Below are positions 11,346 to 22,734 of a DNA stretch of 64,000 nt, one piece after another. Origin of the DNA: Coptis chinensis (taxonomy: Eukaryota > Streptophyta > Magnoliopsida > Ranunculales > Ranunculaceae). A program made the position numbers and the translations under genes. The notes under the pieces are model-generated. The model saw only the letters and a list, made by a program, of their open reading frames with translations, searched no databases and had not been told where the DNA came from. The stretch spans positions 100,863,001-100,927,000 of the forward strand of contig CM027379.1 in NCBI GenBank assembly GCA_015680905.1, written 5' to 3'. The stretch's first letter is position 1; each line of letters starts with the position of its first letter.

Positions 11346-12281
11346 CTAATCTCCAGAGAGTGGGCACAGGTCGCTGATTTCTAAGACATGGTCCGCTTGG
11401 TAAGCCGGTCGGTTGACCACTTCAATGGTCAGTTGTCTAGGGGCACAGTTCGGTGTCTGAGTGGCTAGGTACGCTAAGCTATCTGCGTGACGGTTCTCGT
11501 CACGCAAAAAATGGTGTACCGTAGCTCTGCTGAAAGAAGGAAGTAAATCATTAACAACTTGAAGCTACTTGGAAAGGTTACCTTCGTTGGTAGTGTACTC
11601 TTTTGCGATCTGGTGAATAACAAGTTGCGAGTCACTAAAGATTTGGAGCTCCTTTACACCGAGCTGGATTGCCGCACGCAGCCCCATTATTAGTGCCTCG
11701 TACTCCGCTTAGTTATTGGAAGTTGCGAAGTCTATGCGAACTGCTTTCTCTATCATAGCTCCCTCGGGAGATACTAAAACGATTCCGATACCACTGCCTC
11801 CTGGGTTGCTGGAACCATCTACGTAGAGGGACCAGAATATTTTTATGTTTGCTTTTGTGGGTGTGATCTCTGCTTCTGCCTCCCAATTAGGGTCGTCGAC
11901 TGGAAAATCTGCTAGGAAGTCTGCGACGACCTGACCCTTCTGCGACGTGCGGGGGACGAAGTCCATGTGGTGCTCGCCCAATTCTTCGGCCCATATTGCC
12001 ATCCTAGTAGTCTTATTTTCCTTGTGAAGGATCAGCTTCAATGGGAGATCGCTAAGTACTTTGATTGGATGGGCTTGGAAGTAAGGTCTGAATTTTCTTG
12101 CCGAGTATAATAAAGCAAGCACTGCTCTCTCCACGTGGGAATAATTCTTCTCATTTGGAGTGAAGCGCCTTACTTGTGAAGTAGATCGACTTTTCTGAAT
12201 TGTGTTCCTCTTTGAAGAGAACCAAACTGATGGCTTAAGTCCGATCACGCCGGATAGAGCCCCCCGAGTTTCTCCGATCAT
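11346..12281 (-). pseudogene. Element A RNase H region (gypsy RNase H plus extra RNase H)
   Basis: The upstream part (12281 to about 12000) has the HVERAVLALLYSARKFRPYF segment typical of the resident gypsy RNase H, followed by a connection region (RTSQKGQVVADFLADFP). A second RNase H follows, with acidic positions in LYVDGSS, AEYEAL, IFSDSQL and ENRHADSLAY. A stop precedes AEYEAL. Two successive RNase H domains are a known trait of the Tat group, so this supports the lineage call. Confidence 0.75.
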
Positions 12282-12457
12282 TGGTTTAGCTAAGGCGGGA
12301 GGTGTTGCGGAGGTATTCCTTGAGAGTGGAGAATGCTTGGTGGCATTGATTGTTCCACGAACCGCCGCTTTTTTTCAAGATCTCAGAGGAACGGTCGGCA
12401 CTTATCTGACGCTCTCGATATGAATCGGTTGAGTGCAGCGACCATGCCTGACAACTT

Positions 12458-13216
12458 TTATATCTGTTTCTTTGTTTGTGGGTCGGGCATGTCTAAGAAC
12501 GCCCGAATTTGGTCTGGATTCGCTTCGATACCTCGCTGCGAGACTTGATATCCTAGAAATTTTTCGGAGGATGCTCCAAAAAGGCACTTCTCTGGGTTCA
12601 GCTTCATTCCGGTTCGTCGTAATCTGGAGAACGCTTGCTCAAGGTAAGTAAGGTGGTCGCCTGCTTTTTTGCTTTTGACAACCATGTCGTCGATGTAGAC
12701 CTCCATGGTATCTCCTAACATGTCCTAGAACATGTCAGTTACCAGTCGTTGATATGTCGCCCCTTCATTCTTCAGTCCGAACGGGAGAACGTTGTAACAA
12801 TAAATTCCTTGCTCAGTGATGAATGAGGTCTTCTCCTGATCTTCTTCAGCGAGTGGTATTTAGTTGTACCCACTATATGCATCCATGAATGATAACAGCT
12901 CCTGTCCACAAGTCTGGTCGACAAGTCGGTCAATTCTAGGTAGTGGGAAGCTGTCCTTAGGTGTTTCTTGGTTGACGTTGGTGAAGTCGACGCACAGGCG
13001 GACTGTACCATTCTTTTTTGGAACGGCCACTATGTTTGCTACCCAATCTGGGTAATCGACCTTCCGGATGAAACCGACCTGTTTAAGTTTATCGACCTCA
13101 TCGTGGATCGCTTTTTGAAAATGTAATGACAATCTTCTAGGTCGTTGTCGAACCGGTTTGGCACCGTGGTTGACGTTTAACCAATGACATGCAACACTAG
13201 GATCTATACCGTGCAC
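12458..13216 (-). pseudogene. Element A reverse transcriptase remnant
   Basis: The start near 13216 shows VANIVAVPKKNGTVRLCVDF, a core RT string. Next comes SFMDAYSGYN, then a stop at about 12858, then LPFGLKNEGATYQRL and a further stop. The active-site motif YIDDMVVKSKK is intact at about 12690. The thumb ends in KCLFGASSEKFLGYQVSQRG. Length and order match plant gypsy RTs. With at least two stops it is not functional. Confidence 0.85.
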
Positions 13217-13656
13217 GTCGATATACCGCCGCGTTTAACACATCTTTATTCATGGATAGAAAATTTACAAGATGAGCTTTAAGTGTGGGGTCGAGGTTAG
13301 CCCGACATAGACGAAGTTTAGGGTCGTCTTTCGTTTCCCGTGATTCACTTTGTCGCCTTTCTTCACCGGTGTCGGGTTCAGGCGGTTTGAGTGCTCTCTC
13401 GGAGGATTGCACTTTGCAGATGTCGTCTTTGGTCCGATGGACCGGTCAGTAGCCGTAGGAGCTGGAGCGTCTTTCGTGGTTCGATAAAGTGGTCGAGGAG
13501 GTGACTTCGCTGCCGCCGTGACAAATGTAAACCGGATGGTTTCTTGCGCACCGCTACCTGGTTGTATGAGAGCTGGTGGGGGCGATCTCTAGGCTCGCTT
13601 GCCGCGTGACGCTATCTACCGGGAGACCTCAAGGATTTGCAACTTATTTGGGATAA

Positions 13657-14241
13657 TCACGCCTTGGTGGAGGTCGGGATCCGGCCGGTGAGAGGAAGTT
13701 CTTGTTGGAGCCCCCAGCGCTTATTTTTTTGGTCTTGTTGGCTCGACCTCGCCACTAAGTCTTTGGCCATTGTATAGCTGGTTGGCTCGTTTCTGACGGT
13801 GATGGGAGATTCGGTGATCTTGTTCGCTGCGATGATCTGGTTACAATGATAGGCCTCGAGCTGGTTGCTCCGAAGCTCCATTATTCCCCTCGGGCCAGGA
13901 AAACGGATCACTTGATGCAAAGTGGACGGCACTGCCTGCATATGATGGATCCATCGTCGTCCTAAAATGGCGTTGTAAGACGACTTGCTATCGAGGACGC
14001 TGAAATGCGTGTTGAAGCTGACCTTGTCTTCTCGGGAGCCCACTGAGACTGGGAGTATGATGTCTCCTATTGGGTCGGCCCTGGAGCCATTGAATCCGAA
14101 GAGGGGTGCGATTGGGTCTATGAAGAACGACTTTGGCAGGTTCATCTCTTGGATCGTATGGTAGAACAAAATATCGCAGGAGCTGCCAGGATCTATCAAA
14201 ACTCGCTTGACGGTCCAGTCGCTGATTTTGACGTGGACCAC
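13657..14241 (-). pseudogene. Element A aspartic protease
   Basis: The ORF on the minus strand is open for 194 residues. The catalytic motif is LIDPGSSCDILF, with Pro where many retroviral-type proteases have Thr or Ser. The flap and C-terminal signature YNAILGRRWIH lies about 75 residues later. The protease would cut the Gag-Pol polyprotein. The 5' end overlaps the end of gag by about 45 bases in another frame, so the original fusion frame has shifted. This is the least damaged pol segment of element A. Confidence 0.8.
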
Positions 14242-15757
14242 GAGTGCGTCGTTGTGCGGGAAGCAAACCTTGTTGAGTCGGCCTCTGAGAAGGTGATGTC
14301 TCCTGACCTGCGTCCTGAACTGCGTGGCACGGGTGCGGCCTGTGAAGAAAAGTTGTAAACTTCATGAAGGGCGCCAACGCGCCTTCTCTTTTCTCGCGAA
14401 GTTGAAACGGAATTATCCTGAAGTGTGATCATGTGGATGGTTCTGTCATACTTGCGACCTGTTGATGGCTGGCGGCGATCTTGACGGGAGCGGTCTCTGG
14501 AACGTCCTCTGCTGTGAGAACGACCTTGGGCCCTCTGATCGCTACGTCGGGGTGGAGATCTGCTTCGTATTCTGCGGGCCATGAGCTTGTGGCGCAGGTC
14601 GCCGTCGGGTATGTTGGTGTATTGCTTGATGTGTCCGGCTTCTACGAGATCCTGCAAATAATGCTTGAGCCCCCAGCACACATCGGTCTCATGGCACTTA
14701 GCTCGGTGGAAAGCTCGGTAGAGGGTCGGTCGGGCGATCGGCCGGGTCGCCTTTATCTCAGGTCGGTAGTAGGCAACTCGTTTGATCTTCTCTAGTATGT
14801 AACTAGGAGATCTGGTGAGTACAGCGAATTCTCGGTCATTACTTGGTTTGGGTTTGGAGGGCTGCCCTTGTTGTCGGGGTCATTTTTAGAGGAAGATGCT
14901 ACCTCGTAAACCTCTCCTTCTTCTGTTTCTTCTTCTTCTTGGTTTTGAGTTTTCAAACCTTCTTGTAACTTGATGTACCTATCAACTCGAAGCGCATACC
15001 GCCAACATTTCGGGTCGTTCTTTCGGAGCGATCCGGTGAGTGCAAAGTGTTATTGGTGCGCGAAAGCGTTTGTGAAAGCCACTGCAGCAAATGACTCTTT
15101 GAGGCCACTTTCCATGTCTAAAAGTTCTGTTTTGAACCGACTTAGGAAGGAGCGGAAAGTTTCCTCCTTACCGAGAGCAAGCTGAAAGAGTGAATTGAGA
15201 TCGCCCTTTTTACATCTATTATGGACGTATTGGCCTGCGAACAGGTTGGTGAGCTGTTCGAAGCTTTTTATCGAGTCTGCCTCGAGGGAGAAGAACTAGT
15301 CGAGTGGGCTATCTTTTAGACTAGCCGGAAACAGTCTGCAATGAAGGTGGTCGAACTCTGGTGCACTGTAGAGTGATAGACTTTGAACATACCGGGCTAT
15401 ATGCTAGCCTGGGGATGTGCGACCGTCGTACATTGGGAACCGTGGTTGGACAAAGTCTGGAGGAGAGACTTTGTAGAGTAACTCAGCAGCAAATGGAGAT
15501 GCGCGGTAGGTTTTCAGCATCTTTTGCACTATCTGGGTGGAGTCTTTCTTTACCACGTTTTTGTCGAGCCTTTGGCTCAGCTCGTTGATCTGTTGACTGA
15601 CGTTGATGACGTCGTCCTCTGTGGTGACACCTAGTGGGTTCTGTGTATCCACTTGTGCACGTAGTGTGACGTTTTCTTGCCTGAGCTCAGCTATTTGCTC
15701 GTTCACTGTCCCTAGTTGTCCTGCTAAAATGTGGAGTTGAGCTTCGAGGCTTGCCAT
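14196..15757 (-). pseudogene. Element A gag
   Basis: ATG at 15757 (minus) opens MASLEAQLHILAGQLGTVNE, a coiled-coil N-terminus. After a stop at 15404 the central gag domain continues in pieces down to about 14960, including FRSFLSRFKTELLDMESGL, typical of the plant retrotransposon gag family. The C-terminus (14681-14196) has CWGLKHYLQDLVEAGHIKQY and then an Arg/Ser-rich RNA-binding tail (RSRSPPRRSDQR). The frame is broken several times. Gag would form the virus-like particle and package RNA. Confidence 0.8.
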
Positions 15758-15823
15758 GCTTCGTGGGCTTGAGAGTTTTGGCTACGGATTTGTTTGGAAA
15801 TGGTTTGGTTTCTCAAGTAATCG

Positions 15824-15841
15824 AGACCACAGACGGTGCCA
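15824..15841 (-). other. Element A primer-binding site
   Basis: On the minus strand TGGCACCGTCTGTGGTCT begins one base inside the 5' LTR. Elements B and C have TGGCGCTATCTGTGGGGA and TGGCGCCGTTTGTGGGGA at the same place. They resemble the complement of a tRNA-Asp 3' end (TGGCGCCGTTGCCGGGGA, from memory), with some mismatches. Confidence 0.65.
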
Positions 15842-15842
15842 A

Positions 15843-16370
15843 TATAAAGGTGTTGTTTGGTTTTCCCTTACAAACAGTCAATGGGGGGATTGGAATATGT
15901 TGTTGGATAGACCGAGTTCGACTTGAGAGCGAACTGCCTACGTATCTTACTCTTGGTTTTGTGGGAAAGAGTAGAATCAGGTCTGACGTAGTTCATAGGG
16001 GAGGTATTTATAGATATCGAGAGTGTATCCTTGCCCACCACATGTAAAGGGTGTCCCAAACGAGGGGTGGAGATCAGGGTAACATGTGAGAACTGTCCTC
16101 ATAGGTCTGCTGTAATGATGTGGAGTGTCAGTCTGTATAAGTAGCTTTCGGCCGTGACCAGTGGCTGACGGCAAAGATATGTGCAAGTACACCTTTAGTC
16201 ATGATTACTTCTGGAAAGGGTATCTGTGTCACTTCCTAGCGTAGTTCGTGTGATACTGCGATCTGTTTGTAGCGTTCTACTAGCTCATGGATGCGACCTG
16301 GATCCATAAGTCGATGTGTCATTTCCACCATGTTAGGCGCGTGCTGGATAGAGAATATCACTCCCCTACA
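15843..16370 (-). repeat. Element A 5' LTR
   Basis: 528 bp. On the minus strand it begins TGTAGGGGAGTGATATTC, and its inner end is CCTTTATA where the other LTR has CCTTTACA. A TATA box (TATAAATA, minus) is at 16005-16012, as in the 3' LTR. The flank ATCAG follows at 16371-16375. Confidence 0.85.
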
Positions 16371-16375
16371 ATCAG

Positions 16376-18145
16376 GATAGGATCTTAGGCGGTCGGAGCT
16401 TTTGTGAAAGTGAGTTTAGGCCATGGTTTCTCGAGCACTATCCAGCGTGTGAAGACACAACTATTAGAAGTAAGCTTCCCTTTTCTATTTCCATATTGTA
16501 CCTGCAAGTACATTGAACACCAACATAATCTTGATGAATGTCAAGATTAAGATTAATATAATCAAATAAGAAAAAAGAGTACAGACAAGGGTGCGACAAA
16601 ACAGAAAGAAAAAGAGGTGTACAACATCTGATATAATTAATGGAGGGGTGTAAAAACACTTGTATGATTAATATAGGGGTGCCAATAATAGAAAATTCAC
16701 TAAAAATGGTGCCAATCTCATTAGTTGGGGTGTAAATACCGCCATCCTTACTTATTTGGTCCGTTTCACCAACCTAGTTTGCTTAGAAATGAGGTTAACA
16801 ACAATATAATTGATGGTTTGGAATGAGTAGTGGTTAGCCACCGCTTTGTGGGAGAACATTTTATATGTGCTACTATATCCTAAAACACTAGAGGAACTTA
16901 CAGGAAAAAGAAAGTAAGCAACAAGGAGCAGATATGGGTGATTGTTTATTAAACAAAGAGCACTACTTCGGTGCGCGAGATGTATCCTACAAGAAGAATT
17001 GAGCAGATATGGGTGATTGTTTATTAAACAAATTCGTTTTAAATATTTTTTTAGAGAAAATCTACTGTGCACAGGAGAGAGAGTGATGTAGTCAATCGAG
17101 GCCATTTATTACAGGAAAAAATACGTGGGTAATAATAAAAAAGTACTGTACAAGAGCCCAGATTCAGGTGCAGCGGGCGTACTCTAAAACTGCTATGTTT
17201 CTTATGCTTTTATTAGAAAAATAAAATCCAAACAAATTTCTTTTGAGAAAAGAAAGTAACGGCTAGGATCATTCTCATGGTTATGGGACAATTGAAGGAG
17301 ACGCATTATATCCACTTTTACATACATATACATCACGCATCAAAAGAGGAAAAATAACAAGCAAAGTTGTAATGAAATTGTACAGATGGCAATTTGCCCG
17401 TTACAATAAGTCATGAAGTGTGATTAATTTACGCACAAACCATGTTTTTTTAGGTGGGTTTGAAAACTTATCATGGTTTAGCCAATGGTTGCACTGGTAC
17501 AACTCTTGGGAAATGGGGACATGGCATCCAAATCATCCCTCAAAAGATTCACCACCAAACCCAAGTGGCCAACGTCCACCAAATCACATATTGTAGCATT
17601 TTCCACTTGCGAAATGTAAAAAAGGGTTTTATTAAACTTTACGCAATTATGCCATCAGAAAAAAGGTACCACCAGGCAGTATCACACAACAAACACAACG
17701 CCATTACACCGGGTCACCAACTCACCAACGCCTTCAGAACATCAATTTCCTGTGATCTCAAATAATAATAACATGGAGACCCCATTACATTTGCAAACCT
17801 CACATGCGCCACGTGTAAATTGTAATACAAAACCTTCTCTCTAATCTAATCAAACTCCTAATCATAATTCCTCTTAACTTAAATAAAACACCTTCCCAAG
17901 TTGCTTCAACTTTCAACTTTCAACGTCACTAAAAAAAACCTCTTTAATTAACAAGTAATAAAGAGAGAAAATAGCCCAAAGATTCCCTCTCATTTAGGTG
18001 AAGTGACTACTTCATTAGTTCCTCTCAAAACTTCTAGTTGTAGTGTTCCCATCTCTCTGTCGCCTTTATTATATCTCCCCTCTTCACTTCACCACCTTCA
18101 ACTCTTGATTTCTTGCCCAACTTCAAAAAAAAGCTAACCAAAAAC
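16376..18145. other. Intergenic DNA and promoter side of the NHL gene
   Basis: AT-rich with no convincing ORF. It holds a 32-bp direct repeat (GAGCAGATATGGGTGATTGT and onward) at 16926-16957 and 17001-17032. The last 250 bases, with CT-rich strings such as CTCTCATTTAGG and TCTCTCTGTCGCC, look like the promoter and 5' UTR of the gene that starts at 18146. The nearest TATA-like string is ATTATAT at 18069, which is close to the ATG, so the transcription start is unclear. Confidence 0.5.
16926..17032. repeat. 32-bp direct repeat, period 75 bp
   Basis: GAGCAGATATGGGTGATTGT, continuing to TTATTAAACAAA, occurs at 16926 and again at 17001. The two copies are identical by eye. Confidence 0.85.
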
Positions 18146-18964
18146 ATGACAGAAAGAGTCTACCCCTCAGCAAAACCCAACATCAACCCACCACCCCAAA
18201 CCTTAAATGGCACAACTAACAACACGGCAACAACAAACCCATCTTTCCCAGCTACTAAAGCTCAACTATACGGCGCGTCGCGTCCACAATACCGCCCACA
18301 GCCAAAACCACGCCGAAGTCGTCGAGGCTGTTGCTGTTGTGTTTTCTTATGGTTAATTCTTCTTATTATAGCTCTTGTTCTTCTTCTTGCCATTGCTGGT
18401 GCAGTTTTTTGGGTTCTTTACCATCCACAACGACCTTCATTTTCTATCCAAACACTCAGAATTACACAGTTCAATATCACTACACCCAAAGGCTCCACAT
18501 CCCCAACTCTTAATTCTAAGCTTGATCTAAGTGTTACAACTCGAAACCCGAATAAGAAGTTGCTTTTTATATACAATCCTATTACTGTGTCCATGTTTTC
18601 TAATGGTGTGGATGTTGGGGATGGTTCTTTTGTTGGGTTTGTTCATGGAACAAAGAACACGACAAGTTTGAAAGCCTTGGTAAGTAGTACAGGTAAAGAT
18701 CTTGATTCTGATGCAGTGAAGAGTTTGAATACAGATCTGAAGAAGAAGAATGCGTTGCCTTTGGTAATTAAGTTGGAAACTAAAGTGAAAGTGAAGTTTG
18801 GAAGTTTTAAGACTGAGAAAGTGAGGATTAAAGTTGTTTGTCAGGGTATTGAAGTTAGTGTTCCCAAAGGGAAATCTTCTCCTTCTGTTATGAAATCTAC
18901 TGCTGGTGGTGATTCTAAATGTAAGGTCAAGCTTCAGTTCAAGATCTGGAGATGGACTTTTTGA
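18146..18964 (+). CDS. NDR1/HIN1-like (LEA-2) membrane protein, NHL13-like
   Basis: A single-exon gene of 272 codons. I chose ATG 18146 (MTERVYPSAKP) because known NHL13-type proteins begin with the same MT-RVYP/F-PAS string; the upstream in-frame codons start at a TTG. The N-terminus is Pro/Asn-rich and disordered. Then come basic residues (about 55-60), a Cys cluster GCCCC (61-65), and one transmembrane helix at about 66-92. The LEA-2 domain follows (about 125-250), with TTRNPNKK at 131-138, the Asn-Pro-Asn motif shared by NHL proteins. The C-terminus KIWRWTF matches the family's KVWKWSF-like end. NHL proteins sit in the plasma membrane or ER with the LEA-2 domain outside the cytosol and take part in defence and stress responses. 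The Cys cluster may be acylated; that is inference. The frame is intact and neighbours no host gene in this window. Confidence 0.92.
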   Translation: MTERVYPSAKPNINPPPQTLNGTTNNTATTNPSFPATKAQLYGASRPQYRPQPKPRRSRRGCCCCVFLWLILLIIALVLLLAIAGAVFWVLYHPQRPSFSIQTLRITQFNITTPKGSTSPTLNSKLDLSVTTRNPNKKLLFIYNPITVSMFSNGVDVGDGSFVGFVHGTKNTTSLKALVSSTGKDLDSDAVKSLNTDLKKKNALPLVIKLETKVKVKFGSFKTEKVRIKVVCQGIEVSVPKGKSSPSVMKSTAGGDSKCKVKLQFKIWRWTF

Positions 18965-20217
18965 TTTTTACTTTATTTTAATTGTCTTTTTTTTTTTTTT
19001 TTTTTTGGTTTGGTTTGTTGTAAATGGTGGGCTTGTTGGTTTGATGCATTGTTTGATCTAGAAAATATTTTGTCATATACTCTATTTTTTGTCAATTTAT
19101 TATCATGGAAATGTAATAATGGGTAGAAAATGAGGAAAGTTATATATTTCTGTGCATTTTATTTGTTAAGGTCTTTTGTTAATATTATTTTTAGTGATTG
19201 AGGTTGTTGTGGCCTTTATGGGACTATGGGAAGAGAGACGTGTTTCTAGAGTAAATTTGACTTGTAGGAGTATTTATGAGAAAAAGAAGTGTGGCGAACA
19301 TGTTGTAGGACCCTATAGTTAGTGTGACTCCAAGAGAATGACAGGAAGGTCACAACCGTGCATGGACATGGAGTGAAAGAGATAGCTTGTATAATAAATG
19401 CTGCAACATCACTTAAAAGAGTTTGCACCAGTGCTATTTACGCCAAAAGCGTAAGAACAAACAATTATTGGCCTAATAAAATGCCGAGGAAGCTATGTTA
19501 AATGCTGCAAGAGCGCAATGATTTAGTTTTAGAGCACAGCTGGCAAAATGTGAACTTTGCATTTGAAGGAGATGAAGATTGGCAGAAGAATGATAGTAGC
19601 AATTTGTTGTTGGGATGTTTGGATTTTGGACGAGGCGTTTGGAGGGTTGGAGACTTGGAGCACTCAATTTATGGTATTATTTTTTTAAGTACAATATGTG
19701 TAACGTCAAACATTTTTGGGGGATGTAATTGTCAAGGAGCATGGTTGCAGATTTGCAGCTCTTGTTTGCTTTTGCTGCAGGGATTATTAAATGCAATAGA
19801 AATGGGTGTCAGTGAAGTCAGCAGTAGTATGATTTTGATGTCGCTGTCCACCGACTGTGCGTAGGTTCCTGTATGCTATATACAGTTGTACCAGATAACA
19901 TTTGTTTCAAGTGTTGCTGCTGAGATCATCCGTTGTTTGTTCTCGAGACTCGAGAGTAGAGCGTTATATAGTGCACATGCTGATGCATGAATCCAAATTA
20001 GTTCTTAATATTGTCTTTCCCCAATATATCGGCGAGATATTATATTTTGGGCCATGTCTTCGAGATCATCCGTTGTTTGTTCTCGGCTACAAGGCTACAA
20101 TCTCTTAATTAAATTAGAAAAATGAAAAACAGATGTACCGGAGTCTAACTCCCATAGAGTTATTGATCTCATTTAAAATAGGCTTCCCAATAAAAAAAAA
20201 AATGAAAAAAAAAAAAA
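18965..20217. other. NHL gene 3' UTR, then intergenic DNA
   Basis: A T-run of more than 20 bases lies just after the stop (18988-19006). Plant-type AT-rich poly(A) signals such as AATGTAAT are at about 19110. From 19440 on I see no supported gene. A 24-base string GAGATCATCCGTTGTTTGTT (and CTCG) occurs at 19923 and 20059. Sequence at 19970-20190 is partly repeated inside the 5' LTR of element B. Confidence 0.55.
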
Positions 20218-20222
20218 GTTTT

Positions 20223-20752
20223 TGTATCGATTAGGGTAAAATATGACATATAACATCGTTTGGTGGCGAAAAGGTCCATATCTGAGAATAGTGATGAGAA
20301 GACCGGGATGCGTGGATCGTTATATAGTGCAATGCCGATGCATGAACCATATCTTAATATTGTCTTTCCCGAACTTAGCCTACGGGGCATTAAATTAGGG
20401 GGATGGTGAGTGGTGAGGATCTCATTTAAAATAGGCTTTCCAATAAAAAAAAAAAATGAAGAAGTTTTATAGAGTAAATCGGATAGGAGCCAAAAAACCC
20501 TAACCGAGTCTGCGGCGGTGTATGTTGTGGGGCATGGGGGGGTGGCAAGTGATGGATTAGAGTAATGGATCGAGTACATCGGATGGATGGACGAACTAAG
20601 AGAAGTATGTTGTGGGACAGTGGGTTAGAAGGAGGAAAAATATAAGAACAAAAGGAGAGAAAAAGAGAAAAAGAAGAAGGAGAAAAAAGACGAGAGGAGA
20701 GTAAGAAGGAAGGAGACTAGTAATTTCATAGAGTGTAATTTTTGTAGTTACA
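20223..20752 (+). repeat. Element B 5' LTR
   Basis: Begins TGTATCGATTAGGG and ends CTTGTAGTTACA-like just before the primer site. It matches 53587-54008, very closely over the last 140 bases (GGAAAAATATAAGAACAAAA and onward). It is about 108 bp longer than the 3' LTR because it holds extra blocks, including GTTATATAGTGCAATGCCGA and ATCTCATTTAAAATAGGCTT. Both resemble the DNA just left of the element. Confidence 0.85.
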
Positions 20753-20754
20753 TT

Positions 20755-20772
20755 TGGCGCTATCTGTGGGGA
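20755..20772 (+). other. Element B primer-binding site
   Basis: TGGCGCTATCTGTGGGGA starts two bases after the LTR end. It is close to the TGGCGCCGTTTGTGGGGA of element C and to the complement of a tRNA-Asp 3' end. Confidence 0.7.
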
Positions 20773-20797
20773 CCCGAAAAAAAAAAAGGTTACTGTA

Positions 20798-21350
20798 GTG
20801 AAAAGAGGAGTAGGAAGACCTAAGAAAGCAACGGTTAGAGAAGTGGTGGAGGAAACGGAGAGCACCGAGGTGGAAAGAGTAGGAGAGGAAGAAAGAGTAG
20901 GAGAAAAAGAAGCATCTAACGTGGCAGCGGACGCTACCAGACTTCTCCAAGAGGAGATAGTTAGGCTACGAAATGAGAATGACGAGTTGAGAAAGGAGAG
21001 AGAGATTACACATGGTGAGACGGAGCGGAATGATAATCGGAGCAGCGAAGTGGAGGGGGAAAATGAGGAGCACCCAACACCGGACGCAGAGCAAACGGTG
21101 GGTATCACATTGGAGGTAGTACAGGCTATGATTGAGAAGGATATGGAGATAACCCGCGCAGCAAAAAAAGCAAACCAGAGTGCTACGCAAAAGGAAGTTG
21201 AAAGCCTCAACAAAAACCCTCTGGCAGATTCGATATGGAATTCGGAAGTGCCCAAGAGGTTCTCCTAACCCAGGTTCGAGAGGTATGATGGGAAGGGAGA
21301 CCCGACAGATCATTTGCACCATTTTCGACAGCAGATGCCGTTGTGGTAGG
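20798..21350 (+). pseudogene. Element B gag, N-terminal part
   Basis: The open frame to 21268 starts KRGVGRPKKATVREVVEETE. The same N-terminus in element C follows a normal ATG (MAPKRVVGRPKKV); here that ATG has been lost. A long Glu/Lys/Arg coiled coil follows, then NPLADSIWNSEVPKRFS and a TAA where C has CAG. The gag core (RFERYDGKGDPTDHLHHFRQ) continues to 21350, with a TAG where C again has CAG. There the solo LTR D interrupts it, and gag resumes at 32691. Confidence 0.82.
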
Positions 21351-22734
21351 AGAAGTGTAAGCCTGTATTTTAAAAATACATTTTTATCTATTTAATTATT
21401 TATTTTCAAAATTCGCTGGACCGGATTTGAGACACGTGGGCCTGGTTTCTGGGCCCGAGTCGGTGTTGGGCTTGGGTTTCGGACCCAAGTATATAAACAC
21501 ATTGTTCTGGAAAATAGGGTTCAGAGAATAATAACATAATGAAAATGGAGGAAGAGCTTGAAGCTCGTTTGCTGGAGGTTGGAGCGCGACGAATCGGGCT
21601 AGGAGGATTCGTCGAGCTGTTAATAAAAGGTGAGTAGCTATTTTGCTATTTCACCGGATTTGTAGTTTACATATATCGGCGTATACTATTCGGTTTTTTA
21701 TACTGTTCATTATCCTGTTGTATTAGACTTCGTGCCATTTGTTTTATTAAATTTTGTTAATTTTTGGATTTGTAATTAAACTGTTGAATTGTGATACTCT
21801 GAACTTAAACTGTCGAAAGCTCGACAGAGCGTTAATGGCGGCGTGGGCTTTGAACTTAAATACTATTGTAGTTGTTGTTTTGAACTGTTGTAGCTCTGTT
21901 TCACGCTCTCGAACAGTATTAATGGCGTCATGGTGAGGAAGCGCCGATCTTTGTTTTGAAACCGCATCATTATTGGCCGCGAAATCGCCAGTTTAAATTA
22001 AACTTGTTGTTTGGGTTTTGGTTGGAACTTGATTGTTGGTTGTGGATGTTGGAGTTGTGTGAGGGCTGTCGGAGGTGGTTGACGCCATCAATGGCGGCAC
22101 GCCCAGACGTCCTCCAGTAATTCGTTTTTTTAAATGTTTTTGATTGTTTTGGTATGGTGGGTTGGGAGTTTGATGTTTGGTGGTAGTGGGGATGGTTGGG
22201 GCTCTCGAGTGGAGGTGGAAGAGCCATTAATGGCAGCCGAAAATTTTAGATCTAGGTTGAGAAGAGTTTGGATTTACTAACATTGGGGATTTTCGTTTTC
22301 ATTAAAGAGGTGGGGTTTTTCATTTGGAGTCAAACCGCTAGGTTGGAATGGGTAGGCGATTAGAATTTGTGGTGGTCGGTTTTGGTGGTGGTGGAGGAGA
22401 GAAGTTTGGGGAAGAAGGTGAACTGTTGACCGATTTTGGGCTTGGGCCTTAGTTGTTTGGTTGGGCCCAAAAATCTATTTTAGTTTGGGCCGGTTTTTAT
22501 GTTAAGTTTTGGGCCAGTTCTTTTTGGTTTTGATTGGGCCGGTTTTAGTTTAAATTTTCGGGCCGAACTCAGTTGTGTTTTGGGCCAGTTCAGTATATAT
22601 AAGTTTTTGGGCCCGTTTCTAATATTGTTTGGGGCCAGTCCGTAGGACTTAAAATAGATCTAATTGGGTCTTTAAATGTTTGGACTTTCGGGTTATAAGG
22701 TTTGGGCTTGGCGGTTGGTCCGACCATTACCTGG

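Larger units (their letters stand above)
3303..16370 (-). mobile_element. Element A: Tat-type Ty3/Gypsy LTR retrotransposon, decayed
   Basis: A 13.1-kb element lying on the minus strand. Two LTRs of about 525 bp (3303-3825 and 15843-16370) agree along their length at roughly nine bases in ten by eye. The flanks GTCAG and ATCAG match at four of five positions, as expected for an old target duplication. In element sense the order is LTR, primer site, gag, protease, RT, RNase H, integrase, tandem-repeat array, two gene copies on the opposite strand, LTR. The long region between integrase and 3' LTR, with tandem repeats and an antisense gene, is the known plan of the plant Tat group (for example Retand and Grande). 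The second, extra RNase H domain also fits Tat. Every pol gene has stops or frameshifts, so the element cannot move by itself. Confidence 0.87.

Noticed and set aside
3298..16375. Two separate solo LTRs instead of one element A
   Set aside because: The right LTR abuts a primer site and gag, the left one abuts a purine tract, and the flanks match at four of five bases, so a single element is the simpler reading.
18331..18513. 60-codon ORF inside the NHL gene
   Set aside because: Overlapping frame over the membrane-helix codons; the NHL frame is clearly the real one.
20596..21255. 219-codon ORF on the minus strand
   Set aside because: Antisense of the Glu/Lys-rich gag coiled coil; Ser/Leu/Phe-rich low complexity.
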